Positions 1-12,346 of a stretch of DNA of 64,000 nt are shown here, in pieces. Made by a program: the position numbers and the translations under genes. Each line of letters starts with the position of its first letter. Position 1 is the stretch's first letter. The notes beneath the pieces are model-generated. The model saw only the letters and a list, made by a program, of their open reading frames with translations. It was not told where the DNA came from and did no database searches. Origin of the DNA: Mytilus galloprovincialis (taxonomy: Eukaryota; Mollusca; Bivalvia; Mytilida; Mytilidae); assembly GCF_965363235.1 (NCBI RefSeq), contig NC_134841.1, positions 64,606,422 to 64,670,421 on the forward strand, in the 5' to 3' direction.

Positions 1-284
1 GTGAAGGTAGCTATCCTGGTGTTTTGATGTAGGTGAATATAGCATGATATGTCTTTAACTATTAAAAGTATTCATTAACAAATTTAACAATTTTTTTTTC
101 CTGGGGCAGAAAATGAATTCTCCCTAATATAGGTAGACCCCTATTTTTTATATGAATTATATGTAAAACGTAAAACAAAATACAGCATTTGAATTTAGTT
201 TAGATAAAAACTGATAAAATCTAAACAAAAAAATTGCTACGTATTGTTGACATAATGTAGTCTTTTCGTACTCAGCACATATTC
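1..284. other. AT-rich sequence without a recognisable feature
   Basis: No open frame, repeat or RNA signature stands out here. It lies just past the 3' end of the decayed LINE fragment and may include its 3' untranslated part. Confidence 0.4.
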
Positions 285-975
285 TTAAATGGGAGCAAAA
301 TTATAACCTTTTGGTAAATTTTTAAGTGAAAAATCAGTAACATTTAACTTTTTTAGTTTTTCAAATAAAATTTTCCTTTCTAAATTGAATAATTTATAAT
401 TTAACAATGCTCTACACTTTCGATCTGGTTGCAGTTTATACATAGATTTGAGGTAACTACTCCAATTTTATTCAGGTGCTTATTTAGTCCAATATATCCT
501 GTTCTTAATTTGAAGAGTAATATTTCTTTCTCTCTTGTTAAATTTGGAATATTAATTTGAAAATTTACTTTATCAATAATTTTAAATAATGACCTATCTT
601 TGTTTGTTTCCCAATCTTTTTGCCATTAATTTTTCAGAAAATTTTTACAGACAGTTTTAATGTCTTCTTTAAAGAGAGGTATAAAATCTATGCAGTTGTC
701 TAAATTAAGTGCGTTTTTGGCTTGTAAATCTGCACTTTCGTTGCCCATTACTCCGACATGACTTGGTATCCATTCAAATATAATTTCTGATCCACCCTTT
801 TTAAGTGAAGTCACAATTAAATGAATATCGTATAAAATTTGATTCTTTACTTTAAAAATAGGAGCTCTGATGGCTTGAAGAGCTGACAGAGAATCTACAA
901 AAATTACGGTTTTAATAGGTTTAAAATCTTCTAGCCATAAAAGACTTACAAATATTGTCATTAATTCTGACATAA
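285..975 (-). pseudogene. 5'-truncated LINE fragment: RNase H and C-terminal region, broken
   Basis: This is the end of the ORF2 polyprotein of an I/Nimb-like non-LTR retrotransposon. The open part (626-973) shows the RNase H core: the VDSLSALQAI strand with its Asp, then WIPSHVGVMGNESADLQAKNAL with the His and the last Asp. A TAA at 626-628 interrupts the frame. The same frame then continues as WQKDWET... to a C-terminal CINCNQIESVEHC zinc-binding stretch near 405. There a one-base shift is needed to continue to a final stop near 285. Reverse transcriptase and the start of RNase H are missing, so the copy is 5'-truncated near 975. It is related to, but clearly diverged from, the LINE at 44916-47399. 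It is inactive. Clade assignment is from motif recognition only. Confidence 0.8.
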
Positions 976-1399
976 ATATAGAAATATAGTTTGGTAATCG
1001 TAAGTAGAATTTTATCGCAAATTTGATCGTAAACTTACGAGTATTAACAGGCAGTCGTAAGTCAAATCGTAGCCTGTGATTTAACCTGTCGACAATTTGT
1101 AAAAATCAACAACATTACATTATCTTAAAGAAATATAAGTGTCATTGGATCATTAGAATACATGTATTTATGTTATATTGTCCCAATCATAAGTAACTGA
1201 AAATTTAAATTCCTGAAATAATCGTATTTTCCAGTACATTTGACTTTTTTTCCTTTAAGATCCTTTAACTTAACTTCCAATAGTCCAAATATTTGACCAT
1301 AAAAACATAGAAGTGAGTACGCTAGCACAGCACTATATATATTTATCATATATTTAGTACAAAATACAGCTATTTTGTATATCTAATAAAGGTTCTTTT
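976..1399. other. AT-rich spacer, nothing recognised
   Basis: No coding or repeat signature was seen between the LINE fragment and the CCCGTATCGCATACC repeat cluster. Confidence 0.4.
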
Positions 1400-1524
1400 T
1401 TCCAGTCTGTATCACCTACCCTGTATCGCATACCCCGTATCGCATGGCTAAACCCGTATCGCATACCCCGTATCGCATGGTAAAACCCGTATCGCATACC
1501 TTTTTTTTTTTTTTTTTTTTTTTT
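1400..1524. repeat. Short tandem repeat (CCCGTATCGCATACC-like) followed by a T tract
   Basis: About five or six imperfect copies of a 15-bp unit, CCCGTATCGCATACC, some expanded by a few bases (GGCTAAA, GGTAAAA), run to 1500 and are followed by 24 consecutive T. The next 130 bases are also long A and T runs. A conceptual frame across it (1444-1629) is a low-complexity artefact. Confidence 0.75.
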
Positions 1525-1958
1525 AAACTTAAGTCAGTTTTTTGGGGTTTTTTTTTGCTGAAGAATTTTTTTTCTATTAAAAAAAAATTTTTTTTTAAAA
1601 ATATTAAAAAAAAAAAAAAAAAATATTAAAAAAAATAAAAAAAATAAAAATAGGTCAATTTTTTAATGACGTCATTGTTTGGTATGTAACGTCACGAACA
1701 TCAAGTTTTTACAACAATTTTTTCGGCACACTAAATGCAACTATAAAAAATACAAAACACTCAATAATACAATAATAAACAAAATATTTTCAAAACAACA
1801 TATTGTAAGGTAACCTAGGTGCTTCGTATAAATAATTGAGCAGTTATTTTAAAGCTTTGAAACAAGACAAAAGCAGAACTGAAGGTAACCCAGTGCTATG
1901 GATCAGAAAACAGTTCATATAATATAAAACTCTTCTGTTGAAATATATGATAAAGCGT

Positions 1959-2093
1959 ATAATACATGGCAAAATCCGTATCACATGCCGTATCACCCTC
2001 GACCAATATCATCCCTCGGGCCTAAGGGCCCTCGGGCTGATATTGATGTCTCGGGATGATACGACATATGATACAGATTTTGCCATGTATTAT
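1959..2093. repeat. 135-bp imperfect palindrome (fold-back element)
   Basis: The left arm begins ATAATACATGGCAAAATC and the right arm ends with its complement. Pairing continues with few mismatches through CGTATCAC..., ATATCA and CTCGGGCC towards the centre near 2025, where GGGCCTAAGGGCCC itself is palindromic. GTATCRCATG motifs recur and resemble the GTATCGCAT unit of the tandem array 450 bases upstream. This could be a fold-back MITE or a decayed palindromic insertion. No clear target duplication was found. Confidence 0.7.
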
Positions 2094-2714
2094 TCTCTAT
2101 ATACACGGAGCCCGGATAGGGAGAGGGATCGGTACGTCGTGTCACGGTGCTTGTACTAACTGTGTACTAAATACTCAGCAAAAAAAGAAAATTATAAAAG
2201 CTTATTTGCTAGTTCTACAACATTTATCACTCATGTTTTACACGGACTTTATGAAGATAACAATAAATACATAGATATGTCAAGTCACTTAGATATTAAA
2301 TTACAATCCTTGTTATGACCCCTCCCCCCCCCCCCTTTCCCCCCATCTATCAATGCATGTACTGCGGTTATACACTACAGCGGAGGACGATGTTCTTTAT
2401 TGATAGACATTTTTGAATATATATTACGATTATTTTAAAACGAATAACAGTCCAAAAATTGAGAAAACAATCATTTATAAGTACATGAATGTATTGGTAT
2501 CAATCCATAGTTTCAATGTAATTTACTAATTACACAGTTGCCATGCGCTCTATCAGGTTCGCGTTTTTTTAGGTATAAAATGTATGCTTCAACCCCGTAC
2601 TCAATACCTGCTTGGATCTTTCTAATATATGTAGGTTTGAAAACTATCTTAATTCACTTTGCCATTATGGGATTGTTTATGTCTATAAATATACAATCCC
2701 TTTACTGCACGTTT
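2094..2714. other. Spacer with a C-tract, no gene
   Basis: Apart from a run of C near 2320-2345, nothing recognisable is present up to the start of the LINE fragment. Confidence 0.4.
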
Positions 2715-4245
2715 AAAAAAAGAAAACATAACAGTGGATACAATTTACTCAAGGATACTTTGTGAAAAACTTCATATTAAATTCTGCAAATATATTTTAG
2801 GCGTTAATAGGAAGAGTACAAACTTTGCAGTTTTGTCTGAATTAGGCCGTTTTCCACTTCACTATGATATAGTCAAACATGTTTTAGGATATTGGCATCG
2901 TTTAGAAAATATTGGCTCATCATTTCCCTTGTTAAAAGCTGCATATAATTGTTCTAAAAAGCTATTTGAAACAAAAAAAAACTCTTGGTATGGATCAATT
3001 AATATTTTAAGGGAAAAAATGTCAGGCATAGAAAAACATATTCTTGAAAAATACTCAACATTTAAACAACACTGTGGTCAGATAGTTAAGGGATACTATA
3101 CTGCATTGTGGAAAAAACAGCTAGACAAACATAAAGATGGTAAACTACGAACTTATGTAACATTCAAGTGCAACTATGGTTTTGAAAATTATTTGTCAAT
3201 AATTCGACATTTTGAGCAAAGGAAATGTATTACTAGATTAAGAATATCTGCTCACAAATTGCAAATTGAATCTGGTAGATACCAGGGTACTCTTCGACAA
3301 AACCGAATTTGTCTCAGGTGCACCTCAGGTGAGGTTGAGGATGAAGTTCATTTTTTATTTAAATGTGACACTCATTTATTAAAAAGAGAGGAAATGATGA
3401 AAAATATATTAAAATCATGTCCAAACTTTCAAAATTTAAATATTGATAACAAATTAATTTGGATAATGAATAATGAGGATCCTAATGTACTATTTGCATT
3501 TTACAAATATATAGAAGATACTTAAGAATTAAAGTACAACTTAATCTGCAATAACTAATTCATTATAACTCTTTAATATGAATTTGGATACCCTGTTAAG
3601 CCTGCACAGATCATAAGAAGAATTTCAAATTCTTTGGCACCGTCCCTTGATGATCTTTGCTGGCTGGACACATAATCTATAATCTTAGAAATATGTTTTA
3701 AAAATATATTTTCAATAATTAAGGAGCTTGACTCATCTGCATTAAGTACAAGTAGGGACTCCCCTTTAAGCACCGACTCTTGGTGCTTTCTGCAGATAAG
3801 TCATATTAAATATCCTTTATTAAATAAACTTTGTTATTTGCAGTATACCTCATAGTCAAATGTGGGAGTGCTTAATTGCTTTGTTTTTTATTGGGTTCTT
3901 TTTGTATTTTTTTGTATTTTTATATATTGACATTTCTCCGCACAAACTACTAATGCCTCATGTTTGTCTTCTCAAAGTGAAGATACACTTACCGGGTGCA
4001 CTTGAGTCATTTTCAACATAGTATTCATTGAATAATAATACATTGCTACCATTTCGTTGAGTGTATTTTCTGTGTTATATTATTTTATTTTATTATTTTT
4101 ATAACACTTGTTACATATCTTTACTGTGTGTGTATTGCATATGTTATTGTTTATAATAATATTGTCTGTATCATATGCCCTCCTGGGGCCCTAATTTGGT
4201 AAATAAAATATTCTATTCTATTCTATTCTATTCTATTCTATTCTA
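2715..4245 (+). mobile_element. 5'-truncated LINE copy ending in (TTCTA)n
   Basis: The copy comprises the 3' part of a non-LTR retrotransposon ORF2 (open frame 2734-3525), a 3' untranslated region of about 650 bases, a segment reading GGGGCCCTAATTTGG and AATAAA near 4190-4205, and a terminal microsatellite of about seven TATTC units to 4245. Such a short-repeat 3' tail is typical of CR1/L2/I-type LINEs. The 5' edge near 2715 is approximate. No target duplication was identified. Confidence 0.7.
2734..3525 (+). pseudogene. C-terminal fragment of LINE ORF2 (post-reverse-transcriptase region)
   Basis: The 263-codon frame encodes the region downstream of the reverse transcriptase catalytic core. 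Near its start is KFCKYILGVNRKSTNFAVLS followed by ELGRFPLHYDIV, a block common in invertebrate LINE proteins. Near the end, RLRISAHKLQIESGRY is followed by a zinc-binding motif, CLRCTSGEVEDEVHFLFKC. The catalytic motifs are upstream of the truncation and absent. The initiating Met is therefore not a true start, and the real reading frame would have entered from upstream. The frame ends at TAA near 3523. The fragment at 14587-15177 is a diverged relative sharing the same C-terminal block. Confidence 0.8.
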
Positions 4246-5801
4246 TACTTATCAAATTTCATTTTCAAATTAAGAATATTGTAAGAATCCTAAATTTTCC
4301 AATCCTAAATATGTTTAATTTATTCATTTTTAATTTTATTTTTTTTAGGTGACGAGATTCTTATTTTTAAGTATTCAAGTGGATGGAAGGAAACATTAGA
4401 ATTTCTTTGATTTTTCAAGTTCCCACCTTGATGAAAGAAAATAAATTCAACTATCTTTCAAATACAAACAAAAAATCCTTCACTCCATTTCAGCTTCAGA
4501 TAAATATACTCTCCTCGAAGTCAAGATCTTGTTGAAAGTTAGAATTTGGGATCTTAAAGTCATAATAAACGAGTGAAAAATAATGTTATTCCAACTCTTG
4601 AACTAATGCATACAAACGTCATAAACTTACTAGTCTTCTGTGCACGATTTTATCATTTTTTTCGCATAAATTTCGTATAATCGTCATTTTTTTTTTTCAA
4701 TCGGTCAGTGTTGTTGTGAAAATATGGCAGGTAATTAAAGTTCGTGTTTTGAAGCCGAAGTTTAAATATAAACGATTGTCACCTGTTTGTCAACAATCAA
4801 CAAAAAGCATGAATATTGAGCATGTATTTAACATGTACAATCAGATAATAGCATTCATGCGTATTGCGATCACCGGATTTTTACGAGATGGGTCACACTG
4901 AGGTCACTTTGCATACGGAAAATATGTCGGGGAATTGCTTCCTGGAAGGAAGCAATGAAAATAAAGTAAACTTCTTTAAATATGAACAAATTAAAGAATT
5001 TTCTTAAGAAAAAAGTATATGTACATAATGAAAACTATCCATTCAGTTATAAAAAAAAAGCATATGCATTATTTTTTTTAATTTGAGGTTTCTTAAGACT
5101 TTTTAAGAAATGAGCCCGAGCGAAATTGTTTTCTCTGTGTCAAAATATTACAATTTTTTATTGTATAGGCAGCGCACGGTAGGTTGTCTCTTGAGTATGC
5201 ATCTCCACGTAAAAAATAGTGTGTTCATTGTATACAGAATTGCTAAGATATTTTGAAAACATTTCATTGCCACCCCCCCCCCCCCCCCCTCCCGATTACA
5301 AGTGCAAACTTTTTTGCAATTGTTTTTATATTCTAATTTGAGCATTTTCGAATTATACGGATGCTAGCAGATACATGTGGTAAATATACTAAACTAGAAG
5401 AAAAATGTCAAAGATAGAGAAACGTGGCGTTAAACATCAGCAATAAATCAAAATCAATACTATATCATAAAGAATATCGACAATCTTTTGTGGAATACGA
5501 GATATATCCTTTGTTGTATTGAGAACTATTTCCTCATTATATTTGTCTCAAAATCTCATACATCTTCGCCATATATTAATTCTTTTAAAAAATGATAATT
5601 ACGCATTTTGTCTCGGTCAAGGATTTTTATAGTAAGTAAATCTTTATATACAGGTGGAGACCGTCAAAAGTTTTGTTCATACATGAAGAGTGTACTTTTT
5701 TTTTACGGAGATTGAGATATAACTTAAAAACAGATGTACAAATTAATGTTTAATATGCCTACCAAAATAATCCCCCCTCCCCAAAAAAAACAAAGAAAAC
5801 A

Positions 5802-5833
<32 letters not shown>

Positions 5834-5889
5834 ACAATTGCACACAGGCTGAGACATGACTCGTAAATGTTTGTTTTGTTATTTAGTTC
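4246..5889. other. Intergenic, low-complexity tracts, no supported gene
   Basis: Long T, C (5270-5290) and A (5800-5832) runs are present. At 4724 the sequence AATATGGCAG followed by GTAATT could be a start codon directly followed by a splice donor, but no downstream exon was recognised, so no gene is called. Confidence 0.35.
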
Positions 5890-6090
5890 ATCCAAACAAA
5901 TGAGGGAAAAGGGGGGGGATCGGAACTCCGGGATCGGGTATTTTTAAATACAGGATTTCGGAATTAATCTTTTCGGGATCCGGGAATTCTTTTTTCGAAT
6001 TTCGGGATGGCGGGATTTATTTTAAATTACTTTAAATTCGGGACCTCTGGATTTCATTTTATTAAAGTCCGGGATTTCGAAATCAGGACC
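5890..6090. repeat. Degenerate CGGGATTTCGGAAT-like repeat
   Basis: Repeated variants of CGGGAT, CGGGATTTCG and TTCGGGA, separated by AT-rich spacers, suggest a decayed tandem array. The unit length is irregular. Confidence 0.45.
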
Positions 6091-6946
6091 CCTCCTATTT
6101 TTTTAGTAGGTATATAGTAGTAGTATGATATAGAGATGATCGATATAATCTCGTTCTCGACCTTCAAGTTTTATGGATGAAATAGAATTGAGAACAGTTC
6201 TATTCTATATTTGAGATGCTACTTTCAGGGTACATTTTTATTTTTTATTCGGTTAATTTTTACCCATATATATATATATAATTTTTATATAGAACAATTT
6301 CCTTTGAGGAGACAACCATACGAATCAATACTAGTAAGACAATTCTTTTAAGGATCCACTGAATGTTCTTTTATTAGGATAATATTCCATGTATAACTCT
6401 TTAAACCATAAACTATTTATATATGTATCTATTAAAAAGATTTGTGTTCTATTTTTAACATCGAAACCATCAACAAAATTGCGGACGTGAAAGAAAACAC
6501 CATTAGAAAAAAACAAACACGTCAGAATACAAAATGTAGCGATGGATTAATGATCGTGAAACGTCATTTTTGTTTATTTTTCATTTGTTATAGTCTAAAA
6601 ACTGTTGTATGAATATTAAATTATTGTTCCGACCGTAAAGAAGGTTAAAAATTAAATGTATTATAGTTTAGTGTCATCTATATGACTGACTGACAGCAGC
6701 GGATAATTTATGACCAGTATTAATTTATGTGGTTCATTTCCTTTTCGCTACTTTGAAAATAATTATTCCGAATGGTGTGATAATTTTCAAAATAGGGGAT
6801 ATCTAGTCTTACCGTACAAGACTAAGTTTAGTATTAATGTCCCAAACTTGCCCCCCATTCTGCTTATTTCCTGCTACACGATGTCTTTTTCCAGTGAATA
6901 TAGGGTTTTTGTATGGACAGTTTTGACATACTACATATAGAATACA

Positions 6947-8453
6947 GGGGCGGATCCAGGATTTTGCAAAGTGGGGCGAAGTTTTTTAAATTCGCCGAGC
7001 GGAGCGAGGCGAACAAATTTTGGGACCTTTTTTTGGCTAAAAAACATAAAATAAGTGTAAAATGCACTTTTTAAACGGTTCTTGACGTGGGGCATGTATA
7101 TTTAATAGTTGCCGTTAAGTGTAAGAGTTGGACATTTTTGATGTTGTATTCTCCCCATAAATTGTCTATCATAAAATTATAGTATGGGTCAAAAGCTATG
7201 AACTGATATATTTGATGTGGGACTTGTCAGTAAAAAATTGACATGGAAAATTCTCGCTTGTTGTATGTTAAGTTAGCATAAACTCACAGATTTCTTGTTG
7301 TAAACAAGATACACGCCGCGCTATTCGATGAATTTTACAATACGAGCGACACGAGTTAAAAAAGACAAACAAGCAATTTTTATACAAATGTTTGGTTGAT
7401 ATGTTTTACCCAACACAATTGAAAATTAACAAAAGGCTATTAATGAGTCTGAAACGACAACGAATTTGTGAATGACGGTCGACAAATGGAGACATAAAGG
7501 CCACACCAGCAGGCAGGTTGCAGTCTGATCTTGATAAAAGTATTCGATATATCAGTTCATGCAAACCCCCGTCCCGAAAAAAATACGCCCTTTTTTTATT
7601 TATTATGTTCATTTAATGCTATATTATTCTGTTGGAAATTTTCGTTTCTATTAGCCAAAAAGTGGACAAGATTATTGTTTTCAATCTAAATACGGCCAGA
7701 CTCTCAGATCTCAGACTGCCTCCTCAAACAATGGCTCGATCCTTGCACTTTAAATCTATCCAGAGCTTATACTGACTGGGGATAATTATTCAGCTATGTT
7801 ATTTTAAGATAGGCGCGGGCGTTTGGGGTTAAACATAATTTCGTAGGTAAATAATATTAATGTGGAACTTTTTTCATGAGATTATAATAGAGTATAACTT
7901 TTTTTGGTTGAATTGTGAAATAGAAGTCAATACGTTCTTGCTCACTCCTTTGTCGCTTTGAAGGTGTCATGATTTTTCATGCTCAGAATTGCAAATGTGT
8001 TCCTGTAATTTGAATTTCAAAATGACTGAGTGACGTTTTTTCGACGAACTGGTCAACTCAACCATACCGAATCACTCTACTGTGATGCGACTGCCATATA
8101 AGTTAGAGGTTTAGCGCTATAAAACCAGGTTCAATCCATCATTTTCTACATTTGAAAATGCCTGTACCAAGTCAGGAATATGACAGTTGTTGTCCATTCG
8201 TTTGATGTGTTTTATCATTTGAATTTGCCATTTGATTAGGGACTTTCCGTTTTGAACTTTCCTCGGAGTTCAGTATTTTGTAGTTTTACTTTTGAAATAA
8301 TCAGTAAATACTGGCGAAAAAAAAATCTGTATATGAAAAGAAATGTCTCATAAAAATTAAATACACGGGAAATAGCAAAGTTTACGAAGTCTAGTCTAAG
8401 TCCAAGCAAAAAGGGGGGCGTACGCCCTCATGCCCCCCTTCTGTATCCGCCAC
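6947..8453. mobile_element. Candidate 1.5-kb non-autonomous DNA transposon (GGGGCGGATCC ends)
   Basis: The left end reads GGGGCGGATCCAG and the complement of the right end reads GTGGCGGATACAG, a short imperfect inverted repeat. TACA lies immediately outside both ends (6943-6946 and 8454-8457), but four bases could match by chance. The interior has no transposase. It contains a stretch at about 8130-8290 (GAAAATGCCTGTACCAAGTC, then TTAGGGACTTTCCG) that I recognise as a common mussel repeat. Smaller elements with similar GGNGGATCC ends occur at 16114-16231, 23645-23830, 42380-42532 and 59357-59509. Confidence 0.5.
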
Positions 8454-8457
8454 TACA

Positions 8458-9712
8458 CACAGTTACTGACAGCTTGTTCAAAGCCAATAACAACTAATAA
8501 AAAAATCAAGCATCTAAGACTAAATTCTTACCAAGATTTCTGTAAATCAGTGTTGATTGAGACCCACTGGAAAGAAATGCACCACTATTATTCTGTGTAA
8601 CAGATTGTCATTGTTGCGTCAACCAGATTGATTTCTTGTTTTACTTCATTTGAATTTTAAAAGTGTAAGAAAAATTGATTTCTTGTCCAAAAATACCGTG
8701 TGTTGCACTTATAAACCTTTCTTTTTGTTTTTAAAACATGCTAAATGTTTATAATTACATGATTGTGTAAATTTACATTCAAACATTAGATGAATTGCAT
8801 TTATTTCAAACGTTCCAGAAAACATGCTCATATTCGAATAAGCTGACAATAATTCAAGTGAAACAGGGATGGGGATATACAAAGTACTGTAAAAGAAAAG
8901 TTAGAGTATCTATACTAATAAACAAGAAGACCTAATTTTGTGTGTCGCTTCTCTTCCTTCTTCTATGAATTAATCATCATGCCTCTGTGTTCTATATAGG
9001 TATAGTCGCATTTGTCATCTTTTCTTATGATTTTTCAGTTTGTGTTATTTTGGGAGGAAAACGAAAATAAAGGTGTCAAACCACCAATTAAAAATCCCTA
9101 TCTGTTCAACCGAATCTTGCAATTTTCACAGCTATCTAAATATTTTACCTTAAGTTTAACTTCAAGGAAACCAGGTATATCCTGAATTGTACATGTATCA
9201 CCTTTCTACATGCCAATTTTCAACCAATGTTTAAAGTCTTATATGAAATTTCTGATCTTGAAAACACAGGTACTACCAAAATAACTCCCTGTTTTCTGGA
9301 AATCTTAAATTAGTGTACTATGAAGCGCATTAATCCTGAATTTTTAACGCAAACTCATAGACAAGTGAATTTTGACTCAAAATGGTCTAAATATATTGCC
9401 CTTTCACCAGAAGTTTCATTTCTGCATATTTGTTGGTTAGTTTAAGTAAACAATGACATCAAAAGTACTATTTTGTGTCAGAGTTCAATATACTGTCGAG
9501 ACCGCACTGTTTTTCCTCATCACAATTATGTAGAAATAGTGGTGAGCAACAGTGATCAACAGTTTTCACACTTGTTTTAACTGGTCGGCAGATATCCAAA
9601 CTCAAACACCTGATTTTCGTTTTGAAGGTCGTCTTCATGACTGTTTTCATATTCATTTTCAAAATCCTGTAGCATTTCTTCAATTTTAGCAAACAAGTTC
9701 ATTCTCATTTGA
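8458..9712. other. Left flank of element 1, no gene recognised
   Basis: AT-rich unique-looking or decayed repeat sequence. The frames present are short and show no protein family. The sequence near 8915-9090 (CTATACTAATAAACAAGAAG onward) may be another dispersed repeat but has no visible ends. Confidence 0.35.
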
Positions 9713-9718
9713 CAAATG
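9713..9718. repeat. 6-bp target-site duplication CAAATG (left copy of element 1)
   Basis: CAAATG directly precedes the TATGGAAGCGC terminus. The identical hexamer directly follows the opposite terminus at 40888-40893. Perfect duplication at both outer edges defines the element boundaries. Confidence 0.9.
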
Positions 9719-10679
9719 TATGGAAGCGCATATGGTACACCCCTTGTAAAGTTATTTTGTTTCTAATAAGTCGGAATTATTAGTTATGTTGTGTGTTATA
9801 AGCTGGAATCTAATCGTCATGTGGAATCAACTTGTCGGAATGAAGCAGAAATAATTGCATTACAATGTCGACTTGCTAATATAAATGTAATGACATAGTA
9901 ATAAGAAGTCGACATGATGAATTCAACTTGTTAATTGATTAAGTCGACAACTTGTTTATTTGAAGATGAGGTAAAACCACGTGACTACTTTGGAAAAAAC
10001 ATAGGTCTATTTTTAAATCGATTTCCATATTTCGTTTGTTTAAGTGCTTCGGTTGTGCGAGTTATTTTGTATGGAAAGGGGGAACGGCAGTCAAATATCA
10101 GAAAAAAGTACTAAAAAAATAACAATATGTCGGACAATAGGGGGATATACCCCCACCATTTAGTCAGGCCGTTCATTTTCCTTAGTTCTCAAATGGAATC
10201 AGTATAATGATAAATTCGTGAAGGATTCAACGGAACCTTCTGTTGTATGAGATTGCTGCTGTCAGTGTAAAATTGTAATGTTGACTATAGAAGTCAATTT
10301 TTCTGTAACATATAATATTTAAAAAATAGGTTTTTTTTTCTGTAGATGCTTTATTTTGATCTATTAAATCAAAGCATCTACAAAAAAAACAACATTTTTT
10401 TAAATCCTGTATGATCTAAAATATTAACTCCTATAACAATTCATGGAAATTTGCAAAACAGTTTTACTTACTGAAAAAAAAAAATTGCCCTGTTCCCTAG
10501 TATCTATGTAGAATCGCAGTGAATTATATCGAAGGAAGAGCACGGAGAGGGACCCGCTAGCTAAATAAAAATAAGGAGATCAGCAAAACCTTTACCGCAT
10601 AGTAAGCTATGAAAGAATCCGAAATGACATGTAAAAGTACATCGGCGGGAAACATTACAATCTAAATGACGAAGACGCC

Positions 10680-10800
10680 GACGCCACTACTCAATAAAGT
10701 TGTGAGATGTGGTGTGATTGCCAAATGAGACAACTAGCTACCAGAGTTTAAATGCAGAGGATGTCAGCAATTATAGGCAGTCGTACGGCCTTTAATTTAG
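10680..10800 (+). repeat. Dispersed mussel repeat, decayed fragment
   Basis: GATGTGGTGTGATTGCCAAA, then TGAGACAACTAGC and GTACGGCCTTTAA, match the consensus-like copies at 47699 and 63570 with several changes. A mirrored and fuller copy lies in the right arm near 39664. Confidence 0.7.
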
Positions 10801-10884
10801 TCGGCTTTAAAATACCACCACGTGGAAATGTGAAACAATTCAAACGAAAAATGTATCGGCCTTATTTATATGGACGTCAAGTTG

Positions 10885-11197
10885 GTTACTTATTCCCTAT
10901 TCGTTACTTATTCCCTATTCCCTATTCGTTACCTATTCGTTACTTATTCCCTATTCCCTATTCGTTACTTATTCCCTATTCCCAATTCGTTACCTACTCG
11001 TTAATTATTCCCTATTCCCTATTCGTTACCTATTCGTTACTTATTCCTTATTCCCTATTCGTTTCCTTTTCGTTACTTATTCCTTATTCCTTATTCGTTT
11101 CCTATTCGTTACTTATTACTTTTCGTTACCTATTCGTTACTTATTCCTTATTCCCTATTCGTTACTTATTCCTTATTCGTTACCTATTCGTTACTTA
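10885..11197 (+). repeat. GTTACTTATTCCCTATTC tandem array (left arm, first part)
   Basis: The array is built from shuffled 6-bp words (GTTACT, TATTCC, CTATTC, GTTACC) giving an irregular 12-30 bp period. It is cut at 11197 by the inserted 6.6-kb element and resumes at 17798. The conceptual protein over it (10752-11216), rich in Tyr, Ser and Pro, is an artefact of the repeat. Confidence 0.85.
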
Positions 11198-11219
11198 CAG
11201 TGGAGATCACTTCTAACCT

Positions 11220-11490
11220 CTCATTAGAACTGTCAGAATATTCTGTCATAGAACTGTTCTAACCTAGCTGTCCGAGAACAGTTCTACCCTAGAACTGTTC
11301 TAAGTAGAACTGTCAGAATCAGTTCTAGGTAGAACTGACTAAATCAGTTCTAGGTAGAACTGCCAGGATCAGTTCTAGGGTAGAACTGTCTAAATCAGTT
11401 CTAGGTAGAACTGTCCAAATCACTTCTAACCGTAGAACTGTCAGCAGAACTGACTAAATCAGTCAGGACTGTAGAACAGTTCTAAATGAC
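11220..11490. repeat. Subterminal array of AGTTCTA-TAGAACT palindromic motifs (left)
   Basis: About ten alternating AGTTCTA and TAGAACT half-sites occur, many forming AGTTCTAGGTAGAACT palindromes spaced 25-35 bases apart. A matching array occupies about 17445-17770. Such arrays commonly serve as transposase binding sites; that role is inference. Confidence 0.8.
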
Positions 11491-12346
11491 GTCACTGCAG
11501 TAAGGGCACTTTAGAATTTAGAAGAAATAAATCACTTCCAATTACTTTGCTATATATTAAATAGCAGATTTTCTATATTTTTTACTGATCAAACGACTTT
11601 TATTACGTTACATGTACAAATATCGAAGTGAATAGAAGGTTATCCAACTCATCGGAGAAATATTTTTATAAGATTGCATACGGAAACATCATTGTTTACG
11701 TTTCTTCGTTCCCCGTTTTTAACAGTCTCTTCCTAAATAAAACTCTGCATTTAATTCATGGAATTTTAATCGTAATTTACATTGTTTGCGTTGGATTTAC
11801 ATTCATTTAAGATTCTGTTTTGACAAATGTTCAAACGAAAATTGTACAGTGGATGAATTATCATGGATTATTAATGAAAAAAGTGTTGTACAACGTAAAA
11901 AAACAATATATACATTTGCACCATCTCGTCAATTTAGCGAGACTTATCCATAACGATTATAAATGATATATGGGAGTCTGCAACTCAGAAAAATATACTG
12001 GATCTGAACATGAATGAAACATTTGCCCCTGGACGTTCGGCTACAAACAAAATCATGCATTTTTCTTTGCCTTCTTCAAATTATATTAACACTCAACTTA
12101 TTAACAGTATACTATTCCAAGAAGAGAACTTCCCATACATGTACTTTTTATTTTATTTTTTAAAATAAAGTATATGAATCAGTCATGTGAGTGTTGGATG
12201 ATGCCATTAAATAGTTTTGTATAAAAAAAAAACCATCACAAACTACTGACTTAAACATGTTAAAAAGTCACTTTAGCATGTTTAATGACGGTTCATTATT
12301 ATGGATACAGAGAGGAAATAACGGCGCGCTAAATTCTTAGATGTGG

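Noticed and set aside
4716-4901. Host gene starting at ATGGCAG followed by GTAATT
   Set aside because: A start codon next to a possible donor is present, but no second exon or conserved protein sequence could be found downstream.
10752-11216. 154-residue Tyr/Ser/Pro-rich frame
   Set aside because: Over 300 bases of it are the GTTACTTATTCC array read as protein. The mirrored array in the other arm encodes a different accidental frame, and there is no signal peptide or domain.
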